Source: Dehalococcoidia bacterium (lineage in GTDB: Bacteria > Chloroflexota > Dehalococcoidia > GIF9 > AB-539-J10). From it: a stretch of 23,818 nt of DNA. A program made the position numbers and the translations under genes. Shown piece by piece: positions 1-7,557 of the stretch. The stretch is taken from the NCBI GenBank assembly GCA_030606765.1, contig JAUWFX010000010.1, positions 1 through 23,818 of the forward strand, in the 5' to 3' direction. The notes beneath the pieces were generated by a model. The model did not search any database and was not told the DNA's origin. It worked only from the letters and a program-made list of their open reading frames with translations. How positions within the stretch are numbered: position 1 is the first letter of the stretch; every line of letters starts with the position of its first letter.

Positions 1-680
1 CCCAGGCTCAAGCCACTCATAATTCGATTGCGGAGTGGGAAGCTCTCAGCCCTAGGCTTGACGCCTAAAGGATATTCACTGACCAGAGCGCCATGTTCCA
101 TAATAGCTTGAGCCAGTTTGGCATTTTCCCCGGGATAGACGATATCCAGACCGGAGGCAAACACAGCTACGGTTTTGCCCCCGGCATCCAGAGCAGCCCG
201 ATGAGCCACAGAGTCAATTCCTCGGGCTAATCCGCTGACAATAGTGATCTTACTTCGGGCTAAGTCGGCCACAATCTCTTCAGTCACCTGCCTCCCGTAG
301 ACGGTGGGACGACGGGTACCGACTATGGCCAAGCAAGGCTCGTCCTCGGCTGGGAGACTACCTCTCACATAAAGCACCGGGGGATAATCATAAATTTCCT
401 TTAATCTCGAAGGATACAGAGGGTCTTCATAGATAAACGCCTTTACCTTGTAGCGTTCCAGTTTTTCCATCTCGGTGTCCAGGGAGATTCTCGGACGTAG
501 GGTCACCAGGGCATCTGTGCTTCGTGAATCTAGTCCTGCTTGCTTTAGTTTGCCTTCGGGGGCTTTCCAGGCATCCTGTAAACTGCCAAAGTACTCTTTT
601 AACTGGGAAATCCGTACCCGGCCAATCCCGGGTATCCCGGAAAAAGCTACCCAATATTTCAGTTCGTCAGCACTTATCAT
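1..680 (-). CDS. dprA: DNA processing protein DprA, 3' end beyond the window
   Basis: DprA loads RecA onto incoming single-stranded DNA during natural transformation. The reverse strand is open from an ATG at 680 to the window edge, giving 226 residues with no stop. Residues 11-24 (GIPGIG...) form a helix-hairpin-helix of the kind found at DprA N-termini. The Rossmann-like core shows VGTRRPTVYG (120-129), SGLARGID (149-156), GGKTVAVFASGLDIVYP (167-183) and PRAESFPLRNRIMSGLS (209-225), the signature set of the DprA/Smf family. The missing part would hold the end of the Rossmann fold and any C-terminal winged helix. There is no ribosome binding site before the ATG; a TGCTAAAAT box ends 15 bases upstream, so the leader is short. 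Family call is firm; whether the cell is transformable cannot be told. Confidence 0.96.
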   Translation of the reverse strand, partial: MISADELKYWVAFSGIPGIGRVRISQLKEYFGSLQDAWKAPEGKLKQAGLDSRSTDALVTLRPRISLDTEMEKLERYKVKAFIYEDPLYPSRLKEIYDYPPVLYVRGSLPAEDEPCLAIVGTRRPTVYGRQVTEEIVADLARSKITIVSGLARGIDSVAHRAALDAGGKTVAVFASGLDIVYPGENAKLAQAIMEHGALVSEYPLGVKPRAESFPLRNRIMSGLSL

Positions 681-695
681 ATGGACTCTTGCTGG

Positions 696-704
696 ATTTT
701 AGCA
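696..704 (-). promoter_or_regulatory. extended -10 box for dprA
   Basis: Reading the reverse strand, TGC-TAAAAT lies at 704 to 696, with no convincing -35. A start about 7 bases downstream would leave a leader of only about 9 bases before the dprA ATG. The same box type precedes holA and the genes starting at 17257 and 17529. Confidence 0.4.
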
Positions 705-729
705 TAACTCTCCCGACAAAAGAGAACTA

Positions 730-758
730 TTGACACAATGCAGTAGCTATGCTACGCT
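730..758 (+). promoter_or_regulatory. possible sigma70 promoter for the gene at 852
   Basis: TTGACA at 730-735 is followed after 17 bases by TACGCT (753-758), a weak -10. It points toward the membrane protein gene at 852 and away from dprA. The -35 is consensus but the -10 matches only three of six positions. Confidence 0.3.
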
Positions 759-851
759 AAAATAAATTGAGACTCGCCTGACGGCAGATTGTTTAATTAC
801 CACCCTGAGCGAGGATTATTAAATGAACTTGATGGGAAAAGGAGGTGAAAA

Positions 852-1205
852 ATGGGCACAGCTAACCCCGCGCCAGTTGACATAGTTGACGTTGGTCTAT
901 CTACAGCGGTGCTAATCTTAGGGATTTTTTTGATTATCGTGGGCATAATAATAGCCGGTGTAATCTATCGGGAGTCGCGTGAGTGGAGAAAATTGGTATT
1001 GCCCATGTTTGATAGGGACTCCACTGAGACGGCGCCGGAATCTCCTGAGGAACCAGGTAGCTTAACGTCCCGAAGGGCGGCTTTTGGCAAGGAGATATTT
1101 AGCCGCGTTTTTACTCATATGGACGTCGCTGGCTTGCTAGGCGGCGCCGCTACCGTCATCCTGGGCATACTTGTAGTTCTGGTAGGATTCAATATCGGAA
1201 GTTAG
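852..1205 (+). CDS. small two-helix membrane protein, unknown function
   Basis: A 117-residue protein with a clear start: GGAGGTG at 841-847 sits four bases before the ATG. Two hydrophobic segments are visible, about residues 14-39 and 93-116, joined by a polar loop rich in Glu, Pro and Ser (about 55-70). The C-terminal helix carries HMDVAGLLGG followed by an Ile/Leu/Val run. I do not recognise the family. Its last 145 bases are duplicated immediately downstream as a separate mini-ORF (1218-1349), so this C-terminal amphipathic/hydrophobic module seems to be the part under selection. It is divergent from dprA and convergent with the membrane gene ending at 1305. Confidence 0.75.
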   Translation: MGTANPAPVDIVDVGLSTAVLILGIFLIIVGIIIAGVIYRESREWRKLVLPMFDRDSTETAPESPEEPGSLTSRRAAFGKEIFSRVFTHMDVAGLLGGAATVILGILVVLVGFNIGS

Positions 1206-1349
1206 CTTAACGCCCGAATGGCAGCCTCTAGACAGGAAGTATTTATCCGAGTCTTTGCTCATATGGACGTCGCCGGCTTGCTAGGTGGCATCGCTACCGT
1301 CATCCTAGGCATACTTGTAGTCTTGATAGGACTTACTCTCAACGTTTAG
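1059..1349 (+). repeat. tandem duplication of a gene 3' end
   Basis: The segment 1059-1203, from 'agcttaacg' to the stop region of the upstream gene, is repeated at 1204-1349 with substitutions and a one-base deletion near the start. Long identical blocks remain, such as 'catatggacgtcgc' and 'gctaccgtcatcct'. Confidence 0.85.
1218..1349 (+). CDS. 43-residue paralogue of the upstream protein's C-terminus
   Basis: An ATG at 1218 opens a 43-codon frame ending TAG at 1347-1349. The product begins MAASRQEVFIRVFAHMDVAG and continues into a single hydrophobic helix, closely matching residues 78-116 of the protein at 852. A one-base deletion at the left end puts it in a different frame from the parent, so it cannot be a read-through extension. 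Over the 23 codons from the Asp of HMDVAG I count five synonymous and three conservative changes, which suggests the frame was kept rather than decaying. Only a weak GGAAG lies upstream, so translation is uncertain. It overlaps the 3' end of the opposite-strand gene by 45 bases. Confidence 0.5.
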   Translation: MAASRQEVFIRVFAHMDVAGLLGGIATVILGILVVLIGLTLNV

Positions 1350-2138
1350 CCCTTTCCTTAGTGTTCCTTTGACGCCCGTGACAGGCCACCACGACACAAT
1401 ACCATAAATTATGGTGCTGACGGAGCGGGCTATCAGCCTAAGGATGAAGAGCCCAAATTGTATAACCCAGAGTATTGGTGGGTTGTATATGAGCCAGGCT
1501 GTAGGTCGAGCGATTAACCGTGTAACGAAAAGGACGGCAATTGTTATACTCTTCAAGGGCGGGTTGTACAAAAGCCAGGCTACTGCGGCTGAAATCCCCC
1601 TGAGGTAAAACAGGAGGGCTGCTATTAGCCAGCGTAGAGGGGGATGGTAGAGAAACCAGGTTATACCTAGAGGAATCCCCAGTAGTATTTTCCAGAACAA
1701 GGCAACAGTACGAAACCAAATGTCCCAGAAGAAATTTCTCACAGTGGGCCAGCCGCGGCGCCATAGCCTCACCAGCCATACCGCTATGGCCAATAAGAGC
1801 AGGAAGAGGAAGAGCGCTCCAAGGATTAGGACTGTGACTGGTGCCGTTATTCCTACTAGTGGTATTGTGAAATTTGGAACATCAATAATATAACCCAGGC
1901 CATAACCTACGGCTATCAGCACGATGGCAAGGAAGATGAGGTTTTTGAGTTGAGCTGCCCACCTTCCCATCCGCACCAGCCAGGGATAGATAATGCGCCA
2001 CGTGAAAAGAATAGCTAACGGTACCAGCACCAAAGATAAAATAGCTAGAGGGATCATCCCGGCAGCCAGGAAAAAGGCTATCGTTGCACCGAAGTAGGTG
2101 ATAACCGCGGTTAGCAAGAGGAGCGCTAAACAGCTCAT
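1305..2138 (-). CDS. multi-pass membrane protein with internal repeats
   Basis: A 277-residue very hydrophobic protein with no recognised family. The start is supported by AAGGAG in a leader that is itself duplicated upstream. The N-terminal half has about four hydrophobic helices (roughly residues 3-25, 28-52, 65-90 and 95-122). The second half contains a repeated unit: WFLYHPPLRW, WLLYNPPLKS and WLIYNPPILW, each followed by a hydrophobic stretch and Arg. The spacing is about 33 residues, suggesting re-entrant or short amphipathic hairpins lined by the Tyr-x-Pro-Pro turn. The tail is polar and basic. It follows the 55-residue gene at 2220-2387 and probably shares its transcript. Confidence 0.75.
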   Translation of the reverse strand: MSCLALLLLTAVITYFGATIAFFLAAGMIPLAILSLVLVPLAILFTWRIIYPWLVRMGRWAAQLKNLIFLAIVLIAVGYGLGYIIDVPNFTIPLVGITAPVTVLILGALFLFLLLLAIAVWLVRLWRRGWPTVRNFFWDIWFRTVALFWKILLGIPLGITWFLYHPPLRWLIAALLFYLRGISAAVAWLLYNPPLKSITIAVLFVTRLIARPTAWLIYNPPILWVIQFGLFILRLIARSVSTIIYGIVSWWPVTGVKGTLRKGLNVESKSYQDYKYA

Positions 2139-2189
2139 ATCGCCCCGCTCTCCTTAGCGCACCGGGAAAAATTCGCCTTGCTCTTTTTC
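2139..2189 (-). repeat. duplicated leader, copy 2
   Basis: On the reverse strand the 50 bases before the ATG at 2138 (aaaaagagcaaggcgaattt through aaggagagcggggcgat) are nearly identical to those before the ATG at 2387. The copy includes the ribosome binding site. Confidence 0.85.
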
Positions 2190-2219
2190 ATTGCGCCCCA
2201 TATACACTTTAACATAGAC

Positions 2220-2387
2220 TCATCCGAACATTATAATGAAGAAAGCCGTAAAAAAAGCCATCATACCACCCGCATATATAGCCATGGCTGTGCCTAGAGC
2301 TCCAAAAAAAGCCATCATACTAGTCATGTACACACCCATCAGCGCTAAAAGCGCTGCGATTGGGACGAGCAGTAAACAGCCAATCAT
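2220..2387 (-). CDS. 55-residue hydrophobic membrane peptide
   Basis: An ATG at 2387 opens a 55-codon frame to TGA at 2220-2222. The product is almost wholly hydrophobic and unusually rich in Met, Ala, Phe and Gly, with two likely helices (about residues 2-20 and 24-54). MMAFFGALGTAMAIY and MMAFFTAFFIIM share the MMAFF start, an internal repeat. AAGGAG stands in the same place as before the gene at 2138, within a duplicated leader, which strongly supports translation. The N-terminal residues (MIGCLLLV) also resemble those of the 277-residue protein (MSCLALLL), so the duplication covered leader and gene start. Function unknown. Confidence 0.7.
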   Translation of the reverse strand: MIGCLLLVPIAALLALMGVYMTSMMAFFGALGTAMAIYAGGMMAFFTAFFIIMFG

Positions 2388-2437
2388 ATCACCCCACTCT
2401 CCTTAGTGCGCCGGGGAAAATTCGCCTTGCTCTTTTT
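2388..2437 (-). repeat. duplicated leader, copy 1
   Basis: This is the upstream copy of the leader, before the 55-residue gene. It shares AAGGAG and the 'gagcaaggcgaatttt' block with 2139-2189. Confidence 0.85.
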
Positions 2438-2554
2438 GGAGAATTTCATACGAGATTATGCGGTTACGCACAATCAATTTTCCCCCCCCAACTTAATAAC
2501 CTTCCCGACTGCAAGTGTTATTGCAGAACCGGGAGAAAATTTTAACGGGCTGGC

Positions 2555-4663
2555 TTATTCTGTTACCTTGAATTTTGTTTCTCGATAGGCCACGACCATG
2601 AGACCGACCAGCACTACCACCCCCACTACTACCCATACCCAGGTTGGAATCGGCGATACCGTGAACTCGCTATAATCAGACCAGGCACTTTCGTTGCCAT
2701 AATCGTCTACTATCTTAACTCGCCAGTAGTACGTCCCCTTGGGTAAAGCTTCTGTCACAGTTTCTGTGTCAATCAGTGTGTAGCTGCTTTCCGCAATACC
2801 TGACTTAGACCAGATGTTTCCAGAACCAGCGGTTGTGTTTATCTCCAGGGTGTAAGTATAACCGGTGTCACCGGTTACCCCTTGCCATTTGAAGGTTACC
2901 TCTCCTGACCTTAGTGTGCTGTCCTTGGGCGAGATGGGCAACGGAGTTGTAGATAGGGTTTTCTTCTTTACCGTGAAAGCGGTCGAGTTAGTAGCCCCAC
3001 CTTCATCCGTCACCACCAGCGTCCGTTCGCCCACAGGGCTTCCTTTTGGCACTCGGAAAGTAATGTTAACATTGCCGTTGGTCTGAGTCTGCATATTCCC
3101 TGGCACGGCAACCCCACCAACAGTCACCGTTAATTTCTTATTACCGCTAAAACCGCTGCCGGTGAGGCTAACGGAGTCGCCGGGAGCTCCCTCATCAGGA
3201 CTGAGTCCTTCTATTTTGGCTTTAGTGTTGAGGGTAGTAGTCACAGCGGGCTTGGTTATGTCACCAGAAGCCGAGACAGTATGGCCGTCAAAGGTACTGG
3301 TCGGCAGGACAAAAGAGGATTCCCAACTACCATCTTTACTAGCGGTGATATCAGTAGCAACAACTGTCCCCTCGAAGTAAACCTTGATGCCCGTTTCTTC
3401 AGGTTCGAAACCACCCCCGGTAACGGTAATCATATCACCCACATAAGCCAAACCCGGCTCAACCCATATTCCGGGGCTCAAGATGAACTCAACATCAGGT
3501 ACATCACGAGCCCTGGTCAACATTCCTGAGGCGTCAATGGCATAGGTGCCGCTCTGGAGGGGAGGAACAGCGATAACGACACTCCAGGAGCCATTCTCAT
3601 CAACATCGGGATAGGTGCTCGGCTTCACAACCTCCCCATCGAAGGTAACCTCAATGTCCTTTTCTTCACTGGCAAAGCCCGTACCATCTATCTTAATCGT
3701 CTGCCCCACCGTCCCCGAACTTGGCGTGGCAGTGATTTTGGGGGTCACCTCAAAATATTTGCTCACCCAATTTACCCACACCGTCCCTTCCTTACCTTCG
3801 ACCTCAAAGGTATAGCCACCGGCGGGGGTGGGTGGGATGGTATAAGATATCGGCCAGCTACCCTTGGCATCAGCCTTACCCGTCTTTACCTCGCCCTTCT
3901 GTACCTCGCCCTGGAAGAGGGTAACCCGGGTGTCCTGCGAGGCGGTCAAACCATAGCAGTTGAGGGTTACTTCCGTGCCCACCGGTCCCTCCGCGGTGTC
4001 AATCTTTACGGAAGGGAAGACTTCAAATTCAGCCTTAGCCTTTTCGGCATAAGCGTTGTCTGTCAAATAGACCGTATGAATGCCCTTCTTAGCCTCGGGC
4101 ATATAGAATGCGAGGGTACGGCTTCCAGGCCCGGTTGCTGTAAATGACTCTACAACACCCGCTGCTGAGCGAGAATCCCAGCAGATATGATAGGTACCAG
4201 CCGCTGCAACGAGCGCCTCTACTCCAATCACCTCGCCACAGACCCCTACATCGATCAGTTCGCCGCAGACCCCACAAACAGAGTCAAGGGTAATGGAATA
4301 CGCTGTTACGGCTTCTGTTGTGAAAGAATAATATGCGCCGTCATTATCATCAGTGGAAGTTCCGAAGGTATCGGTAGATTCGACCTCAAAGTAGTATTTT
4401 GTGCCCGGCGTTAAGCCTGTGAGGACTATGAAGTGGGTCGTGGCCTCAGCGCTATCGTACTCAGTCTGGCTCAATATAGTGGTGCCGTAATTCACTCGGC
4501 TATCACTGGTAGTATTGGTAGTCCAGAAGATGGTAGCGGTAGTAGAGGTGTAGTCCAGCACAACGACACTTGTTATCTCTGGCCCAGCGGCCAGAGCCAA
4601 TTGGGGCAATATCAGCATCAATAACAGAAGCCCCGCTATAAGGGCAGCCCGTATTCGATTCAT
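2555..4663 (-). CDS. secreted, membrane-anchored surface protein with FnIII and IPT/TIG-like repeats
   Basis: I chose the ATG at 4663 (702 residues), which has GAGAG in ribosome-binding position; an in-frame TTG at 4675 lacks one. Residues 1-26 form a Sec signal peptide ending ALA-AG. About 28-115 is a fibronectin type III domain (TSTTATIFWTTN, GLTPGTKYYFEV). A short Cys-rich patch (CGVCGELIDVGVCGEV) follows near 130. At least four beta-sandwich units resembling IPT/TIG domains come next, with recurring cores such as GTVGQTIKIDGTGF, YVGDMITVTGGGF and GAPGDSVSLTGSGF. Another FnIII-like domain (about 570-670) ends in YYWRVKIVDDYG. A hydrophobic helix and short basic tail (about 675-702) anchor it. 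It is likely a cell-surface adhesin, scaffold or S-layer-associated protein; ligand unknown. Confidence 0.88.
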   Translation of the reverse strand: MNRIRAALIAGLLLLMLILPQLALAAGPEITSVVVLDYTSTTATIFWTTNTTSDSRVNYGTTILSQTEYDSAEATTHFIVLTGLTPGTKYYFEVESTDTFGTSTDDNDGAYYSFTTEAVTAYSITLDSVCGVCGELIDVGVCGEVIGVEALVAAAGTYHICWDSRSAAGVVESFTATGPGSRTLAFYMPEAKKGIHTVYLTDNAYAEKAKAEFEVFPSVKIDTAEGPVGTEVTLNCYGLTASQDTRVTLFQGEVQKGEVKTGKADAKGSWPISYTIPPTPAGGYTFEVEGKEGTVWVNWVSKYFEVTPKITATPSSGTVGQTIKIDGTGFASEEKDIEVTFDGEVVKPSTYPDVDENGSWSVVIAVPPLQSGTYAIDASGMLTRARDVPDVEFILSPGIWVEPGLAYVGDMITVTGGGFEPEETGIKVYFEGTVVATDITASKDGSWESSFVLPTSTFDGHTVSASGDITKPAVTTTLNTKAKIEGLSPDEGAPGDSVSLTGSGFSGNKKLTVTVGGVAVPGNMQTQTNGNVNITFRVPKGSPVGERTLVVTDEGGATNSTAFTVKKKTLSTTPLPISPKDSTLRSGEVTFKWQGVTGDTGYTYTLEINTTAGSGNIWSKSGIAESSYTLIDTETVTEALPKGTYYWRVKIVDDYGNESAWSDYSEFTVSPIPTWVWVVVGVVVLVGLMVVAYRETKFKVTE

Positions 4664-4720
4664 GCGCACTCTCAACTCTCGTAACAGGTAAGTCTTTCCA
4701 AAAAAGTGTGTTCAGATGAA

Positions 4721-4729
4721 ACTATAGCA
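4721..4729 (-). promoter_or_regulatory. extended -10 box upstream of the surface protein gene
   Basis: On the reverse strand TGC-TATAGT lies at 4729-4721, about 57 bases before the ATG at 4663. No good -35 is present. An imperfect palindrome (ggcgcatattcgcc) lies just upstream. The rest of 4680-5036 is AT-rich and I see no gene in it. Confidence 0.35.
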
Positions 4730-5036
4730 TATGGCGAATATGCGCCGTTTTAGGAAAACTAAACTGTTACCACCTTTCTTCTATTTTAAAGAGGCTGCTT
4801 AATTTTGATTTCCGTTCAATTTTGGGCATTTCTGTAATTACCTGATTTATCGGGCTCGGTTGCCCAATAAACTCTTCCCCAACCAAGGGGTAAAATAAAT
4901 TAGGCAACTACATTTTCAAACAACCTCGTTTAAAACATAATATCCTTAACGTAACAAGTTTGTCAAGACATGTGGGGTGTGCCCAGGACATTATTACTTT
5001 TTTATAGAATTTTTTTGTAAAATCTTCTTGTAGGAC

Positions 5037-5065
5037 TTGACAAGCCGTTCCCTGTAACATATACT
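5037..5065 (+). promoter_or_regulatory. near-consensus sigma70 promoter
   Basis: TTGACA (5037-5042), a 17-base spacer and TATACT (5060-5065) form the best forward promoter in the window. Transcription would start near 5072, leaving a leader of about 190 bases before the GTG at 5260. Confidence 0.7.
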
Positions 5066-5193
5066 TTATTAACAAGATCTTAACATTTGCGGTTTGTCTT
5101 GTTGCACACAATTAAGTCAGTGAACAAAATGGGTTAATAGCCCGGAAAGGAGGTGTTTATCGGGGGCTCAGATTAGGAATAAAAATCATGTAT

Positions 5194-5219
5194 CATCCCG
5201 GGCCCGGGAAGTCGGGATG
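5194..5219 (+). promoter_or_regulatory. leader hairpin, possible small leader peptide
   Basis: CATCCCG (5194-5200) pairs with CGGGATG (5213-5219) around a GC-rich loop inside the long leader. An 11-codon frame (ATG at 5188, MYHPGPGKSGW) spans this hairpin and has AGGA about nine bases upstream. No U-run follows, so it is not an obvious intrinsic terminator. A regulatory role is a guess. Confidence 0.3.
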
Positions 5220-5259
5220 GTAAGACAGTGTTGAAATAGTCAAAATAAAGGAGGTTTAG

Positions 5260-5688
5260 GTGAAAAAATTAATCAGTATAGGTGTTGCTCTAGCCCTGCT
5301 AACCATGGCGGTGGTGCCTGGCGCGGTAGCGGCATATGAGCCTCCAGCCACGTATTCTAAAGTCCCGTTCGCAATCCTCGCGAGTGGCATCGAACTAGTA
5401 GGGGAAGTTGTGGCTGCGGTACCCATGATAGCAGACGCACTGCCCGAGGGTCTTGACATAACGGCCATCACGGGCCTCATTGCTCCGTGGACCGCCGGTC
5501 CCCTTTCCTGGACAGTTGATATGCTAGCGTGGGGCCTGGACCTATCGGCGACATTATGGGCGTCACTTGACTCGATGTTCGATATAGGTTTCCCCGAAAT
5601 AAGCACTCTCCTCACAGATGTAGCCTGTGGGCTCATGATGTGCTGGAGCGCGACGAACTGCACGGGCGAATTTACTCCGTGCGCATAA
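5260..5688 (+). CDS. small secreted protein, unknown function
   Basis: A GTG start at 5260 follows AAAGGAGGTTTAG, a strong ribosome binding site. The 142-residue product starts with a Sec signal peptide (KKLISIGVALALLTMAVVPG..., cleavage likely after AVAA, about residue 24). The mature part is about 118 residues, acidic and amphipathic, with helical stretches rich in Ile, Leu, Ala and Trp and almost no Lys or Arg. Four Cys cluster in the last 25 residues (CGLMMC, NC, PC), suggesting two disulfides if exported. It stands alone between a consensus promoter and a terminator-like hairpin, a layout typical of an abundantly made monocistronic product. I know no family for it. The long frame on the opposite strand looks like a shadow, because only this strand has a signal peptide and ribosome binding site. 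Confidence 0.8.
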   Translation: MKKLISIGVALALLTMAVVPGAVAAYEPPATYSKVPFAILASGIELVGEVVAAVPMIADALPEGLDITAITGLIAPWTAGPLSWTVDMLAWGLDLSATLWASLDSMFDIGFPEISTLLTDVACGLMMCWSATNCTGEFTPCA

Positions 5689-5728
5689 AGAGCATAATAA
5701 CTTTAACAATGATATGACGTTCTCGCTT

Positions 5729-5816
5729 GGTTGCCGGTGAGTAAGAGAGGAATCTCAATGAGATTGCCAGGTTGATTTCCCGGGCCGGCAGTGTAGAGAT
5801 TACTCTGGCTGGCAAC
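5729..5816. repeat. degenerate long palindrome
   Basis: GGTTGCC near 5729 and GGCAAC near 5816 bound an imperfect inverted repeat whose arms also share 'aatctc'/'gagatt'. A perfect small hairpin (AATCTC-aat-GAGATT) lies at 5751-5765. It is between the secreted-protein stop and the terminator. Confidence 0.4.
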
Positions 5817-5844
5817 AACGGAAGCAAGCAGAGGACTAAAATGA

Positions 5845-5870
5845 GGGGGCAGCGTGAAGCTGCCCCCCTT
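5845..5870 (+). terminator. Rho-independent terminator
   Basis: GGGGGCAGC (5845-5853) pairs perfectly with GCTGCCCCC (5859-5867) around a five-base loop, then CTTCCGTTT. The T-run is interrupted but the stem is very stable. It would end the secreted-protein transcript. Confidence 0.65.
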
Positions 5871-5914
5871 CCGTTTAAAGAAAAAGAGGTCAGCTCTATT
5901 TTCCTCCACCCACC

Positions 5915-6146
5915 CTGTTCATTGCGAGCACCTGAAAGGTGCGTGGCAATCTCAGAGCCTCTGCGAGATTGCTTCGGCTGACTAAAGTCAGCCTCGCAAA
6001 GACAGAGGGGAAGGATTGCGGAGCCTGTTCCGAAGCGTAAGCGAGGCATCTCGCTCCTCGCAATGACAAAAGTGAGGATCCTTGGTAATGACAAAAAGGG
6101 AGGGCTCCTGGCAATGGCGGAGGAAGAGGGACTCCTCAGAATGACA
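5915..6146. repeat. cluster of REP-like palindromes, family A
   Basis: Several partial copies of a short palindromic repeat lie here. The marks are 'attgcgag...gtggcaatctc', 'gagattgcttcgg...cctcgcaa' and 'cctcgcaatgaca', then decayed copies ('ggtaatgaca', 'agaatgaca'). The same motifs recur at 9365-9510, 12421-12462, 17357-17419, inside tilS and at the end of the M48 gene. No gene is seen between 5689 and 6204. Confidence 0.8.
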
Positions 6147-6204
6147 TTGCTAAACGCTCGCCACTATTTTGGGAGCAGGCTGGCGACGACATCTCCACCG
6201 GCTA

Positions 6205-6525
6205 CTACGCTGTGTCTTCGCTCTCCAATTCCTGGAAGAAGCAGGTCCGGTTACCGGTGTGACATACTGGACCGGTAGGTTCAGCCTCGATAAGAAGGGC
6301 GTCGCTATCGCAATCCTTGATAATGGACTTCACTGTGAGGAAATTGCCCGAGGTTTCCCCCTTGTGCCACAATTCCTGCCGGCTGCGGCTGTAGAACCAG
6401 ACATCTCTGGTGCCTAAGGTGCGCTTTAGCGACTCTTTGTTCATATAGCCCAGCATCAGGACTTCACCATTCCTGACATCCTGGACAATAGCTGGAATCA
6501 AGCCTTTATCGTCAAACTTTAGCAT
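6205..6525 (-). CDS. hisI: phosphoribosyl-AMP cyclohydrolase HisI
   Basis: HisI opens the adenine ring of phosphoribosyl-AMP in the third step of histidine synthesis, in the cytosol. The 106-residue product carries the family core: [19 protein letters not shown] (43-61), the metal-binding DCDSDALL (71-78, Asp71/73/75) and the zinc cysteines Cys72, Cys88 and Cys95 in [16 protein letters not shown] lies four bases before the ATG. It is the cyclohydrolase domain only, without the HisE pyrophosphohydrolase domain found in fused forms. It starts seven bases after hisA, so the two are cotranscribed. Downstream is the family A repeat cluster. Confidence 0.97.
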   Translation of the reverse strand: MLKFDDKGLIPAIVQDVRNGEVLMLGYMNKESLKRTLGTRDVWFYSRSRQELWHKGETSGNFLTVKSIIKDCDSDALLIEAEPTGPVCHTGNRTCFFQELESEDTA

Positions 6526-6532
6526 TTGCCTC

Positions 6533-7249
6533 CTAAGCTCCGAAATTAATTATCGCTTCCCCCAAATTGATATCCCCGGTATACAAAGCTTTGCCTATAA
6601 TGGCTCCCTCCGCACCGAGTTCCTTAAGCCTCTGTAAATGCTCCAGCCTGGAAATCCCCCCGGCCACAATGACGGGAACGTTTGCTTCAGCAACCAGTCT
6701 ATTTATCATGTCGAAGTTAGGCTCGGTAAGGGTGCCGTCCTTCTTTATATCAGTATAAATTAAGCGTCTCACTCCGGCATCAACCATTTCGCGGCTTAAC
6801 TGGAGAACCTCGACAACCGTATCTTTCTGCCAGCCGTGGATGGCTATCTTGCCATCCCGGGCATCAAGGCTAACTGCGATAGCCTCGCCAAATTGCTGGC
6901 ATAGCTTTTTTACCAGTTCCCTGTTCTCTATCGCCGCAGTTCCCAAAATTATCCGGCTTACCCCCTGGCGCAGCAGTTTTTTTGCCACCTCTTCTTGCCT
7001 GATACCGCCGCCTAATTCTAGTAACAGGCCACTCTCTTTTATTATCTCCTCGACCACCTCCATATTTTTTGGTTCACCGGCAACCGCCCCGTCTAGATCG
7101 ACAATATGGAGCCATCGTGCCCCCTGGGAATACCAGGTCAAGGCTGCTGTCACCGGGTCCTCATCAAAAACAGTTTCCTGGTTATAATCACCCTGATATA
7201 GCCTGACGCACCTACCGCCCCTGATATCAACGGCTGGGATTATCTCCAT
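6533..7249 (-). CDS. hisA: phosphoribosylformimino-AICAR-P isomerase HisA
   Basis: HisA isomerises ProFAR to PRFAR in histidine synthesis. The 238-residue product is of normal length for this beta/alpha barrel. The two catalytic aspartates are in place: Asp8 in PAVDIRGG and Asp129 in [14 protein letters not shown]. Both phosphate-binding loops are visible (ELGGGIR near 79-84 and VIVAGGIS near 195-202). The start is supported by AGGTAAGAG before the ATG. It is the first gene of a two-gene hisA-hisI unit. No hisF, hisH or other his gene lies in the window, so the usual his operon is broken up here. Confidence 0.97.
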   Translation of the reverse strand: MEIIPAVDIRGGRCVRLYQGDYNQETVFDEDPVTAALTWYSQGARWLHIVDLDGAVAGEPKNMEVVEEIIKESGLLLELGGGIRQEEVAKKLLRQGVSRIILGTAAIENRELVKKLCQQFGEAIAVSLDARDGKIAIHGWQKDTVVEVLQLSREMVDAGVRRLIYTDIKKDGTLTEPNFDMINRLVAEANVPVIVAGGISRLEHLQRLKELGAEGAIIGKALYTGDINLGEAIINFGA

Positions 7250-7362
7250 CTCTTACCTATTGAATCCTCCGACCTCTGCACCATCTTCGGCTCGACTGTT
7301 TTTCCTTTGCCGCTAGGTTGAATGTCGGCACTAAACTATCACGGCCAATCAAGTTTTACCCT

Positions 7363-7391
7363 ATCATACAATACCCTGTATAATCAGACAA
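7363..7391 (-). promoter_or_regulatory. sigma70 promoter for hisA-hisI
   Basis: On the reverse strand TTGTCT (7391-7386), a 17-base spacer and TATGAT (7368-7363) form a good promoter. The start would be near 7356, leaving a leader of about 107 bases. I see no obvious attenuator peptide in it. Confidence 0.55.
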
Positions 7392-7448
7392 GCTAAAGAA
7401 GACACACCTGGCCCGAGCGCTATCAGACATCCACGTTTCGAAAAGCGC

Positions 7449-7477
7449 TTGACAGTGTGAGGGGGGTGATATAGCAT
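7449..7477 (+). promoter_or_regulatory. sigma70 promoter for the CoA transferase gene
   Basis: TTGACA (7449-7454) is followed by TAGCAT (7472-7477) after 17 bases; TATAGC at 7470 is an overlapping alternative. It lies about 80 bases before the ATG at 7558 and diverges from the hisA promoter. Nothing else is seen in 7250-7557. Confidence 0.5.
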
Positions 7478-7557
7478 AAACCAGGATTTTGAGTAAGCTA
7501 AACTTATTATTCTGGACAAACTAAAAGCCCACCCAGCTGAAGCGTTCGAGCACAACG

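Noticed and set aside
4908..5111. 67-codon reverse frame in the AT-rich gap
   Set aside because: No ribosome binding site, no family resemblance, and it covers the forward consensus promoter.
5256..5663. 135-residue frame opposite the small secreted protein
   Set aside because: It has no ribosome binding site or plausible domain; the opposite strand has a signal peptide, promoter and strong ribosome binding site.
5915..6146. Possible CRISPR array because of repeated short words
   Set aside because: Units are palindromic, variable in length and unevenly spaced, with no unique spacers or cas genes.
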